Source of the DNA: Muricea muricata | Taxonomy: Eukaryota > Cnidaria > Anthozoa > Malacalcyonacea > Plexauridae | Length of the DNA stretch: 64,000 nt | Direction: 5' to 3' | NCBI GenBank assembly: GCA_963855995.1 | Contig: OY979728.1 | Coordinates: forward strand, 5,877,330 to 5,941,329 | In this document: in pieces, positions 10,663-21,089 of the stretch | Layout: each line of letters begins with the position of its first letter | Numbering within the stretch: the first letter of the stretch is position 1 | Notes under the pieces: model-generated | The model's input: only the letters and a program-made list of their open reading frames with translations | Database searches by the model: none | Told to the model about the DNA's origin: nothing | Position numbers and translations under genes: made by a program

Positions 10663-12319
10663 TTGAACATGATCGAACAGGGAGGGAGGCGATTTCGCTT
10701 GGCGAAAAGTGTAAATGAAGAAGAGGAAGCAATACAAAATGCTATTCCATCATCTACTCGTTATAAGACGAAGTGGGCAGTAGAAGTGTTTCGCGAGAGG
10801 CAAACTGCGAGAGGACAGGCAAGTAATGAAGGTAATGGCTTACAGGATATTAGTACGCCAGTGGAAAATTTCGATGCCGGGAGCTTGGCGTATTGGTTGG
10901 GAAAATTTGTCCAAGAGGTAGTTAATAAAGACGGACAAAGGTACCCAGGTCGTACGTTATACAGTTTGATTACTGGAATCAAGCGATTTCTTGCCGAGAA
11001 AATGTTTTGTTTATCCGTTGAATAAATTGGACGGTCGGTAAGTGCAATTCAGTGCAAATACTACGGTTTCGGATTGAGCTTGGACACGCGTGATTCGAAC
11101 GCGTATGTTTCTCGTGCGAAACGTACGCGTTGCTATGCGGAAACTGCCACGTTTACAAGGGCAAACTTTTTAGTTTGGTCAATCGTAATACGGCTATTTA
11201 CGTTCTAAAAAGTTTGCCCTTGGAAACGTGGCAGTTTCCGCATAGCAACGCGTACGTTTCGCGCGAGAAACATACGCGTTCGAATCACGCGTGTCCAAGC
11301 CCAATCCGAAACCGTAGTAAGCGTGTATAAAAAATGTTACAGTACGAGTTGCAGCTTGGCGGATGGAAAGTAGAGGAGTTTATTACTTAGTGATATAGCG
11401 AAGCGACAGCTGAAACATTGACTTAAGACAAGATACTTTTTTTATATTGATATAGGTTTCATCGGTTTAGGAAGCTACTTGATTGTGAGATGAAAGCGAG
11501 CACACGAGAAGGCGTTGATGCCGCTCCAAAGAGACCTGAGAAAGAGCGTATTACTGACCAGGAAGAAGATTTGTTTTGGCAAAAAGGTTTACTCGGAAGT
11601 TCGTCATCGGAAGCTTTGCTGAATTCTGTGTATTTCTACAATGGGAAACTGTTTGGTCTACGAAGTGCTGAACACAGGCATATAACTTTAAATAACTTTG
11701 TAATCGGTGACATGCAACTTTATAAAGTTTGAGGAAAATGTTTCGAAGACCTTTCATGGAAGGTTGCTTAATTAAAATACGAACCACGAGTAGTCCGGCA
11801 TATTTGCCATGAAGAGGGCAAGGAGCACACAACGCGATGCTTAGTAAAAATTTACAAGCTTTATATTAGTTTAGCCGAAATTTATAATAAGAATGGCAAT
11901 GCTTTTTACTATAGGCCTGACAATAAACAGATTTCTTTAAAAGTGCAGTAGGTGTAAATACGCTTGCGAAAATTTTGCCTAATATGTGTAAACCTGTTGG
12001 TGTAAAAGTTAAAACATCGCATAGTCTAGGAGTTACGTGTGCGAACGTTTTATTTGAAAAAGGTGTCGAAGAGAAGCTTATCAGGGACAGAACGGGTCAT
12101 AGGTCTAATGCTTTACTTAGATATGAGAAGAGTAGTTCTGAGCAGAAGGAATCGGTTTCGAGTATTTTAGGCCCTATTCCATGTAAGGATGTTGGCGAAA
12201 GCAAAGAAATTTCTAAGTGCGATTTGAAAAAATTAGATGGCAGTGTTCAAACTCAGGTTAATGTTCAGAATTCTGTATTTAACGATTGTAATATTTGTTT
12301 TTGGGTGAAGAAGGATTGA
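10663..12319 (+). pseudogene. Crypton tyrosine recombinase (DUF3504 type), broken
   Basis: Three pieces in order match Crypton-type recombinases. 10663-11025 has STRYKTKWAVEVFRE, LAYWLGKFVQEV and YPGRTLYSLITGIKRFL, the N-terminal core-binding region. 11490-11732 has DQEEDLFWQKGLLGSSS and FGLRSAEHRHI, containing the first catalytic Arg. 11975-12319 has KTSHSLGVTCANVLFEKGV, IRDRTGHRSNALLRYEK, where the usual H-x-x-R is HSLG (Arg lost), GHRS is kept and the Tyr in RYEK is present. Between 11,732 and 11,975 the homology continues only through frameshifts and stops. A 257-bp hairpin MITE sits between pieces 1 and 2. The protein would recombine DNA at element ends using a tyrosine nucleophile; this copy is dead. 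The right arm lacks it because of a deletion. Confidence 0.82.
11061..11317. mobile_element. Hairpin MITE inside Crypton
   Basis: Near-perfect inverted repeat: about 114-bp arms (11061-11174 and 11205-11317) with only a few mismatches, about 30 bp of loop, flanked by TA on both sides. Ends are CTACGGTTTCGG. The TA flanks suggest a Tc1/mariner-type mobiliser. The arms contain several acgcgt/cgtacg motifs, and it is more GC-rich than its surroundings. Confidence 0.85.
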
Positions 12320-12321
12320 AT

Positions 12322-12698
12322 CACATATTGAAATTAACCAGAAGGTTCACTCTATATAAATCACTAGTCACGCTTTACACAATTTGGCGCGCTCGTTCCA
12401 GTGCCCTAAACAAGTGTATTACTATTTTCCATCTACCACGCTGACGTTGCAACATTTTCACAATTTTTAATTTGAAGTATTTGTGCAGGTGGTCGTTTCC
12501 TGTTGCTATGCTTAGAATTACGATTTGGATTAGAGATTATTTAGAATCCATTTGAAAGGCTCTTTTTTGTTGGAATATAGCATACGTCCGTTTGAATGAT
12601 GGGAACATGTAGCGAACTGCACTACACTTGTTTAGCTCGATATGAAATTGTGATAGGTTTCGACGAGAGTGAACCTTCTGGTTAATTTCTATTCTGTG
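12322..12698. mobile_element. 377-bp TIR element with 7-bp target duplication
   Basis: Termini CACATATTGAAATTAACC and, inverted, CACAGAATAGAAATTAACC continue into a shared ccagaaggttcactct. ATTGAAT flanks it on both sides as a direct repeat (12315-12321 and 12699-12705). No coding capacity. The duplication length would suit a P- or hAT-like mobiliser; the assignment is open. Confidence 0.7.
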
Positions 12699-12888
12699 AT
12701 TGAATTAGTGTGTAATTAAAATATTGATTGTTGTGTTTTGATTTGAATTTGTAATTAGGATTTCAGTTATTAGATGAAAACCGTTTTTGATGGTATATGA
12801 TTTTTAGCGTGTTTCCTTGCGGTATCCAACGTCAATAGTGTGACGAATTGGGGTGAGTTCATTCGCTAATTTACTCATGAATTATTAA

Positions 12889-15886
12889 GAGGAGATTTTT
12901 TACAGAATCGCGTATTGTTTGCTCAAAACCAATCAGGTCGCACGGATTGGTATGCGCATTTACAAGATGGCGGCGTGTTCCTTTCGAAGGTTTTTTGAGT
13001 GCTTTTTACACGGGCAAATGATGGAAAAAATGAGAAGTGTTTTGAACAAATGACTAACAATCCATGGTAAAAAAGTATTAGGCTTTTCGTTCATATGAAT
13101 GGATAATAATCAAGTCTTACTGGTGTGAATGTTGCCGTCATAAAGATACGAGTTTGATTTACTTATGGTAGTATGGAACGTGGAAGGTAAAATATTACAT
13201 TTATATCCCTATTTCATTTGGATATCAAGTTCATAAAATACTTTTTCACGATACAGAACAATTATTGAAAGATTAAAACTGATAAATTCACTGTTTGGAG
13301 GACGTCATTGGCCAAGTGATTAACAATATTTGCATGTTAATAAATTTCGTTGTAGAATTGTCCACCATAATATTTGTATCTCAGAAAATCTGATTTTTGC
13401 TCATATGCTAATACTGTAAAAGTATTTCATCTCTAAACACTTTGGAAATGTCCTGATTGTTCAAAAATTGAGATTTGCGCATCATATGGCCTTTAAACTA
13501 CTTTTTGCTGTTTTTGTGAAATTTGCATAATCATCAAATACACAACAATAGTATGTTGTCCTAAAATAAAGTTGAGCGTTCAAAATTACCCCATAACCCT
13601 GTCTGAACAAGCTAAATTGTCTTTCACATTAAGCCAGGGGTATGTAAGTCTATAAAAAATATGTTTTGGTCAAAATCTGAGTGTGCGGTCGAAGGCCTTT
13701 TTCATGATTTTCAAGACTGTCCAATATCTGTTACCATTAACAGGTACTGTCCACACCAACATTTATGATTCATGTTCCTTTCAAATTAATTCAGTCATTG
13801 TATTTTAAACAATATAAACATATTCTCAACTATTTTTCTCAAGTTCAAACTCATGAATATTTGATTTTGAAAGATTTTTAATGCAATCCTGGGTGTTTTT
13901 ATCATGTTAGTGTATCTGGTCAAATTGGGGTTATTTCTGTAATGCTCAACCTGAACTTCCCAGGCTAAAATGAGCCCTAAAACTAAACCTGAACAAGCTA
14001 AATTGTTTTTCGCATTAAGCCACAGGTATTTAAGTCTACAAAAAATATGTTTTGGTCAAAATCTGAGTGCGCGGTCGAAGGCCGTTTTTTATGATTTTTA
14101 AAACCAACCAAATTATGTCCAGGTGCTACCATTTACAGGTACTGTCCACACCAACATTCATGGTTCATGTTCCTTTCAAATTAATTCAGTCATTGTATTT
14201 TAAACGATATAAACACATTTTCAACTATTTTTCTCAAGTTCAAACTCATGAATATTTGATTTTGAAAGATTTTTAATGGAATCCTAAATGTTTATATCAT
14301 GTTAGTGTATCTGGTCAAATTGGGGTTGTCCTTATACTGCTTTACCTAAATTTCACAGGTTAAAATAAACCCCAGAACTAAACCTGAACAAGCTAAATTG
14401 TCTTTCACATTAAGCCAGGGGTATGTAAGTGTACAAAAAATATGTTTTGGTCAAAATTTGAGTGCGCGGTCGAAGGCCGTTTTTTATGATTTTTAAAACC
14501 AACCAAATTATAGTATGTCTGAGTGCTACCATTAACAGGTACTGTCCACACCAACAATCATGACTCATGTTTCTTTCAAATCAATTTGGTCATTGTATTT
14601 TAAATGATAAAAACACATTTTAAACACATGAAAATAAACACATGGGTGGGTGGGACCTAATTATTAGAATTCTGCCAGGCCAGGCATAATTTAAATCATG
14701 CATATACAGTGTATCATAATAAATGTGCAAAAATATCAGAATTTCTAAGAAGACCTTTTCTTGCAGGCTATTAAAGAAAACAAAAAATGAAAGATGAAAA
14801 TGAATATTTATTAAATCACAGATTATTATTTATGATACAATCTATTCTTGTGTGAATATGATGAAAATGTTGATAACTTTATACTGTAGACAAAATACTC
14901 CACAATATGCTGGTTTTTGTCACCCAGCACTGACAGAATGAGGTTGATGTTTTCAGATACTGTAATCATATCTTCAAGATTGTAATAGTAATGTCACAGA
15001 GATCTATAAAAAAATACTTTCATGGTTAACTACTAGAGGAATTGATTTACTTCAGGTTATTGGGGGGGGGGGGGTCTGAGTTAATCCTCAGGCAATTATC
15101 AAAGAAAAAAAAATATTTGGCCCTTATGACCATATAGGCAATTTTGTTTTGATGTCAACATGCTTGGCTCCTTGAGCCTGTCTGGTGTCTTTACTAGTAA
15201 CGCATGCTGCCTCAGTTGACTGTCAGGCCCTGCTTTATGACCAATCCTGGTTCAGCAACCTTCCTACCAGATTGTTGCATCCATGATGCTGGTGTAATTT
15301 TTATTTTCATTCCTAAAAAGGGCGTTTCAGATTATATAGCGTATGGCATGAAGTTGTATACTGAATGCCTGTAAATGAGTAAAAAACTGAATGCCTGTAA
15401 AATCAGTAAATTGGAGTAAAGGGATTTAAAATTACAAATACTCAAATTTTCCTTAAAAATGCAAAATCCTTTAACGTTTTCCATGTACTTATGTTATTAA
15501 CGAGTTGTGAACAAGCTGGTCATCATCCAGAGGACGAAAGCAGTGGCTTTCAATCAGTTTTATTAATAATTTAAAGTAGCAGATAATTTTGCCGCTAAAA
15601 TATGCTCACTCCTGAGTCAGATACGTGTGCATATTAACATAATAATGATTCAAACAACGTCTATTAAATACGATATTACACTTACCACGTTATCCTTCTT
15701 TATATTTAGCAATGTTTTGCCCCATGACATAACCAAAAATCCAGTAAAATTCTGTTTTTCTTCGCAAATATTTTTAGAAAACTTTCAAAACAAAATATGG
15801 CGCCAGAGCATTTTTTCGCGAAGGCTTGGTCGCTAAGTTTTGAGCGGTTTTCGCAAGAAATACGCGACTTTCTAAAAAATCTCCTC
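12889..15886. mobile_element. 3-kb TTAA-flanked non-autonomous element
   Basis: The ends GAGGAGATTTTTT and AAAAAATCTCCTC are flanked on both sides by TTAA (12885-12888 and 15887-15890). TTAA is the target of piggyBac and Kolobok transposons. Subterminal matching is imperfect. The inside is non-coding, with a 390-bp tandem repeat (13,603-14,650) and a G-run at 15,061-15,074. It interrupts the old RT pile, and the right arm has lost it in a deletion. Confidence 0.75.
13603..14650. repeat. About 390-bp tandem repeat, 2.7 copies
   Basis: Units start with ctgaacaagctaaattg at 13,603, 13,989 and 14,384, giving spacings of 386 and 395 bp. Each contains aaatatgttttggtcaaaat and gcggtcgaaggc. The last copy fades around 14,640. 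It lies inside the TTAA element. Confidence 0.88.
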
Positions 15887-15911
15887 TTAATGAGTTTGAG
15901 ATTCATTGGGG

Positions 15912-16562
15912 CAACCTAGTACCTAGGGTTCTATATACGCCCCCGGTGCCCTCCCGCTGCGAAAGAACCCTAGTATTGTCTGGTCACGTGACATCCCAGA
16001 TTTTGGGATATAGAGTAATTCGTCGTTAGGGTGGGTATGGAAGGCTGATGATTTGCTCGTTTAACTCGCGTGCACGTGTATTATTCGCGAAGTGTACATA
16101 TCTTAACAAATTTCTGTTTGCCCATGTTAGTTATACACATTAACACACGTGAATTATCAGGTGAACTGTCTTTTCTTTGCCCATACAGGTAATTTAATAG
16201 CTGTCGGCCTGATATGCTATAACTACTGTTCTTAGTTTTTTCCAGCGTTTGCAAAAAAAAAAAAAAGCAAGTGTTGCAATGATAAATGTTTAATATGTCA
16301 ATCATGTTTATAAATATACATATATATAAAAACAGTTTTGTCCATTTCATGTGAAAACGTCGTACATGCAACTTATATGTAAAAACTATCTATGTCGAAA
16401 GATAATACTCCGAAAAAATGCGTGGAATAAGACGCGCATTTAAATCGTCCCACCCCTACTTCGTACGGTAGTCGCACATGTGTCACGAGACCAGACAATA
16501 CTAGGGTTCTTTCGCAGCGGGAGGGCACCGGAAGCGTAGCAGGAACCCAAGGTACTAGATTG
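15912..16562. mobile_element. MITE related to the Academ-like element
   Basis: 651 bp with about 85-bp imperfect TIRs starting CAACCTAGTACC on the left and CAATCTAGTACC on the right, flanked by an exact 9-bp duplication TCATTGGGG (15903-15911 and 16563-16571). Terminal sequence, spacing and the inner CTGGTCACGTGA (15,980-15,991) parallel those of the 7.4-kb element at 41,628, whose TIR begins CAACCTCGTACCCAGG and which also has a 9-bp duplication. It has no coding capacity. It is inserted in an RT relic; reading across the duplication rejoins the RT frame. Confidence 0.85.
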
Positions 16563-16571
16563 TCATTGGGG

Positions 16572-17185
16572 ATGATTTCAAAGTAGACCGAATAGTTGTT
16601 TGACATTGTATAAAATTAGGCCAAAATAAGGATAAGGCCAAGTTTGTCACTGGTTAGATAGACATTACTATGTGTTCCAGAAATAGGAAGCGCAAGCCAT
16701 TTACGAATGTATTGCACAAACGTAGACGCCAGGTTTTCTGTTATCCAGGTTTTATGAATTGATGTAATATGCCAGGCGAGTTTCGGTAGGACGTAGCGAC
16801 TGTTAAGTAGAATCTTGTTTTTCGGATACAATGGCTTGAGGTCTACTTCTTTTATTTGACTTGTTAATGAAGACACTAGTTCCAATTTATGTTTATCATC
16901 AGACATTTCATAATCTCAAAGTATCTTCTTAAGTAACAAAATGATTTTCCAATTTCAATGACGGGGATAAAGTTGTTTATGATCTTTTTGGGAAGATACT
17001 GGACGGATATGGCAAGAGGTTTTTTGATGCCAAAGGTAGAACATTTATCAACCCGAATAATCATGCCAGACCATTGACACCAGTTCTTCATGAATTTGTC
17101 GTCTGGTGAGGGTTTTTGATAACAACAACTTATTTTAGTACAAAATTTCAAATGACATATATCAGTATTTAAAAAGATCATGAAC
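16572..17185 (-). pseudogene. Non-LTR RT relic, post-catalytic segment
   Basis: The minus strand reads WCQWSGMIIRVDKCSTFGIKK, then YLPKKIINNFIPVIEIGKSF and, after a frameshift at about 16,905, SRYVLPKLAWHITSIHKTW and LALPIS. This is the region after the YxDD box, through the thumb, of a non-LTR reverse transcriptase. The catalytic part is absent because a Tc1 relic abuts at 17,186. I cannot place the clade. Continuity with 7,450-8,447 as one element, split by later insertions, is inferred. The right-arm copy (59,854-60,228) is cut short by the deletion. Confidence 0.6.
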
Positions 17186-17865
17186 TGCTACAACATTTTC
17201 CAGCTATATACCATAGCCTTGTTCATTTATGCAAATTACATAATTGTCAACAGCACGTCACACAGGAAACAATCTCAAACCAAATCAGTACTTTGTATGC
17301 CACCCTTTTGGATTGAATAACTGCCTCTATACGACTGGGCATTGACCTTATGTATTTAAGCAGTTTATCGGTGGGATTCTTGCCCAACAAATATTGTCCA
17401 AAGGATTTACGTCGGGTAATATGGGAGGGTGGTCCAACAAATCATAATTATTACGCTCAAGGAACTGCAGATTCTTCTTAGCTGTATGTACAAATGCATT
17501 GTCTAGCATGAAAATGAAAGACTGCCGGCCACCTTGGAGTTTCATAGTGGGCTCCATTCATGACGTAATATGCGAAATAGACTTTTGCGTATACTTTTCC
17601 TTCCGACCTTTTCAGTTTGTCCATACCAACACCACTCATACAGTCCCAGACAATGATACTTCCTCCTCCGTGTTTGACAGTAGGTTTAAGGCATTGGTGT
17701 TGAAACTCCTCAACAGGTCGCCGCCGCACATACACTTTACTACACTTAGAGAAAAGACTAAATGGACTTCGTCAGACCGTATCACTTTTAACCACTCATC
17801 AGCTCTCCAATGCCTCTTCGAGAAAGCATAATTTAGACGCGCCTGCGCATTTATCTCACTTATTA

Positions 17866-17880
<15 letters not shown>
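17186..17880 (-). pseudogene. Tc1-like transposase fragment
   Basis: Minus-strand pieces give ARLNYAFSKRHW and WLKVIRSDEVHLVFS (first catalytic Asp in SDE), YVRRRPVEEFQHQCLKPTVK, GGGSIIVWDCMSGVG, FIFMLDNAFVHTAKKN (second Asp) and LPDVNPLDNICWA, where the usual acidic third residue of DD34E appears as D in PLDN. This is the catalytic core of a Tc1 transposase, broken by frameshifts near 17,560 and 17,740, with the N-terminal DNA-binding half missing. The microsatellite abuts the N-terminal side. The right-arm copy (59,171-59,853) differs by about 1.7% over 330 bp counted by eye. Confidence 0.85.
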
Positions 17881-18342
<462 letters not shown>

Positions 18343-18548
18343 TTTATTAAGAAAACACATTGCAGCCAGAAGCGGCTGAATTGCGTGTTAATTTACAGCA
18401 ATGAATAATATAGTTAGAAAGAGAATATAGTTAGATACATAGTTTATGACTATATTTACAAAACATGATATAGTATATGAAGTTATCAATAAATCTATGT
18501 ACAAGTTAAAAACTGCAAAGTCAACCTTATTTTTACGAGAATTCTTTG

Positions 18549-20870
18549 CTAAAATTCTTTAATACAAGAAGGAACAAATGTTTTTAAGAACCTATCAGTT
18601 TTAATGACATGTGTCTGAAAGTCACGTATATTACGTAAGTCATGGGTAATGGATGACCGAGCCGGGAACAAGCTTGACAACTTGTGCGCAGGGTCCTTTG
18701 TTATCTGGTTAAAAAGCTTTAAGCAGGCATGCCTCCGACGATCACTTAAAAGTGTTAAATTGGCTTTTTCCAGACGCTTGCTGTAAGGCAGACCGGGGAA
18801 GATTATAGATGTAATTCTTCTTTGAATTCGTTCGATGTTAGTACTTAGATACTTTGGCAGAGCGAAATGAAATACCTCGCAGGCGTATTCCAGAACGGGT
18901 CTAACGCAGCAACAATAAAAGTTTACAATCTCTTTAGCCGGTATTCTTGCACGTTTCAATTGAACTATGAAAAAGACTCGCTTGTTGGCTTTCTTAATTA
19001 TATTGAAGATCTGCGTGGACCATCTCAAATGATCACGAGCCGTAACGCCAAGGATCTTGGCTTGGCGAACTAAGTTTGGACATCCTGTGGAAAGATTGAT
19101 CTTATCGAAGGGTATTCTATTTCTATGAAATTGGAACAATAACTCATTGCACTTTTGAACATTCAACTGGAATTTATTTTGTGTGTTCCATCTTTCCACT
19201 TCGTTAGCTCGAGACTGGATTTGGCTAATTCCGTTTCTTGATACAATTTCTGAGACAGTTGTGTCATCAATATACTTCCAGTGCGCGACATCCGTAAGCT
19301 TCAAGTCATTTATCATCAAAATACATTACCACGGACCCAGCTTTGTACCCTGAGGGACGCCACTGGGCACAGCACCCCATTCAGAGACACAGTCCCTTGC
19401 AAGCTTCACACGTTGTTTCCGACCACACAAGAAACTGATGAGCCAGTTTATAACAAAATTCGGGATAGGCAGTAGACGAATTTTATTGATCAGGATTGAA
19501 TGATCAATGAGATCAAAAGCCTTCCTATAATCCACGAGGAGAACTCGCGCAGAATTTCCAGAGCCATCGGTCGCCCCAGCCCAGTTGTGTAGCATACTGA
19601 TGAGTGCGATAGTGGACGATGACCGAGGAATCCCTCCAAACTGGTTAGGGTCGATGTTCTTCAGTATAGCAGGTCCAACAAACTTTTCAGTAACAAATTC
19701 TTCTTCTATTTTTGCGAGACAGCAGGTAAGCGAAATTGGTCTAAGGTGTTTATTAATATCAAGCACAACCTTTTCTTTTGGAACTGGAATAACGTTTGCC
19801 AACTTCCATAAGCTTGGTAAAGACTGATGACTGAAAGAGCAGTTAATTAAGTTGGAAATTGGGCATGCCAGAAATTCGGCGAATTCTTTATACACGAAAT
19901 TCGGGATTGCGTCGGGACCTGGAGCTTTGGAACCATTCAAAGATTTAAGTTTTTTATACGTTTCCCACGGTGTCGTAATGTCACGAGGTTGCTCAGAAAT
20001 ACTATTTTCTTGGGGATCAGCTGAAAAGAAAGGGTCAAGTTCCTTCATGGGTTCAAGAAAGGCGTTGTTAATAGCATTAGCCAAATCATACAACGGCAGG
20101 TTATCTAAGTTTTCTATCTTGATAGAGTTCTGAAAACTTTGACTGGAAATCATTCCGCTAATGTGTTTAACTTCTCGCCCCAATTGTTTAGGGTTAGAAT
20201 GTTTTAGATTTCCTACCTTTGATGTATAATAATCAGCCTTACAATTTTTCCTTTTCCTATTGATCCTATTTCGGTATAGTTTAAATAGCGTAGTATTACC
20301 GGCGAATAGGGCGCGCTGTCTGAGTTTAATAACACGCCGTAGGTCATCATTGATCCATGGGTGGTCGTTAGCGTGCACCATAAAGCGTTTTTCAGGCAAT
20401 ATATAAGATAATCCAATAGACAACACGTCGGTAAAGTGACAAACTTTCGCATCAATCGAATTAGGTGAGTCAAGAAAGGACCAGTCAATTTCGTTCAAGT
20501 AATGTCCGAACATAGATTTGTGTGACGGTCTCATATCACGTTTGTAAACGATTTTCTTTTGATTTGACTTTGGGTGACAAACTCTTGGAGAAATAGCAAT
20601 TACAGAGTGATCGGAAAGACCGAAAGGTGGATAGGCGGTAATGGAATCTGTTTGATAAAAAAGAATGAAGGTTTGTAAATACGAGGTCAAGAGTGTTTTC
20701 TCCTCTTGTTGGTATCGTGACAATTTGTTTTAAACCAAAGTTTATGCAAATGTTTTTAATGTCTGAAACGATTAAAATCCCCAGCTAAGATAATTCCACA
20801 ACCAGGAAAATGACTCTCAACCCAGGTCAGAGATGTGGCAAGATATTCCAGGATTTCGCTGTCAAATAAA
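18549..20870 (-). pseudogene. CR1/jockey-like LINE: endonuclease end and RT
   Basis: On the minus strand, 20,870-20,720 reads GCGIILAGDFNRF, the C-terminal AP-endonuclease GDFN motif, and a segment leading into 20723-19326 (465 residues) with GSKAPGPDAIPN, RPISLTCCLAKI, VDYRKAFDLIDH and GVPQGTKLGP. A frameshift at about 19,322 then leads to 19319-18549 (256 residues) with the catalytic YIDD box and CNELLFQFH, AKILGVTARDHL, RIQRRITSIIFP. It is 5'-truncated near 20,870. The 3' end passes into the satellite. The same frameshift is in the right-arm copy (49,390-51,701), so it predates the arms' separation. Intact copies would nick the target and copy their RNA by target-primed reverse transcription. 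Confidence 0.88.
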
Positions 20871-21060
20871 GATTGTCAGAAAATGCATGCAATTATATTA
20901 CACTACATGATGCAAAAATAGGCCTTAGAATTTCATCAATTCTGGATGTAATAATAATATAAGCAATGTAAGCAAAATCATAATGTAAACAAATAAGCAA
21001 AATAATAATGTAAACAATATAAGCAAAATCTGATTTTTGCAAACAACAAAAAGACATTCT
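20871..21060. other. AT-rich linker with short repeats
   Basis: Contains repeated aataataatgtaaac/aatataagcaaaat segments and no gene. It separates the CR1-like LINE from R4-like copy A and has a mirror copy at 49,190-49,379. Confidence 0.5.
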
Positions 21061-21089
21061 TCAGAAACCTTTGTAAAGATCAGATATTA

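Noticed and set aside
13603-14276. Short ORF 14067-14276 within the TTAA element
   Set aside because: Lies in a tandem repeat unit and is not conserved as an ORF in the other units.
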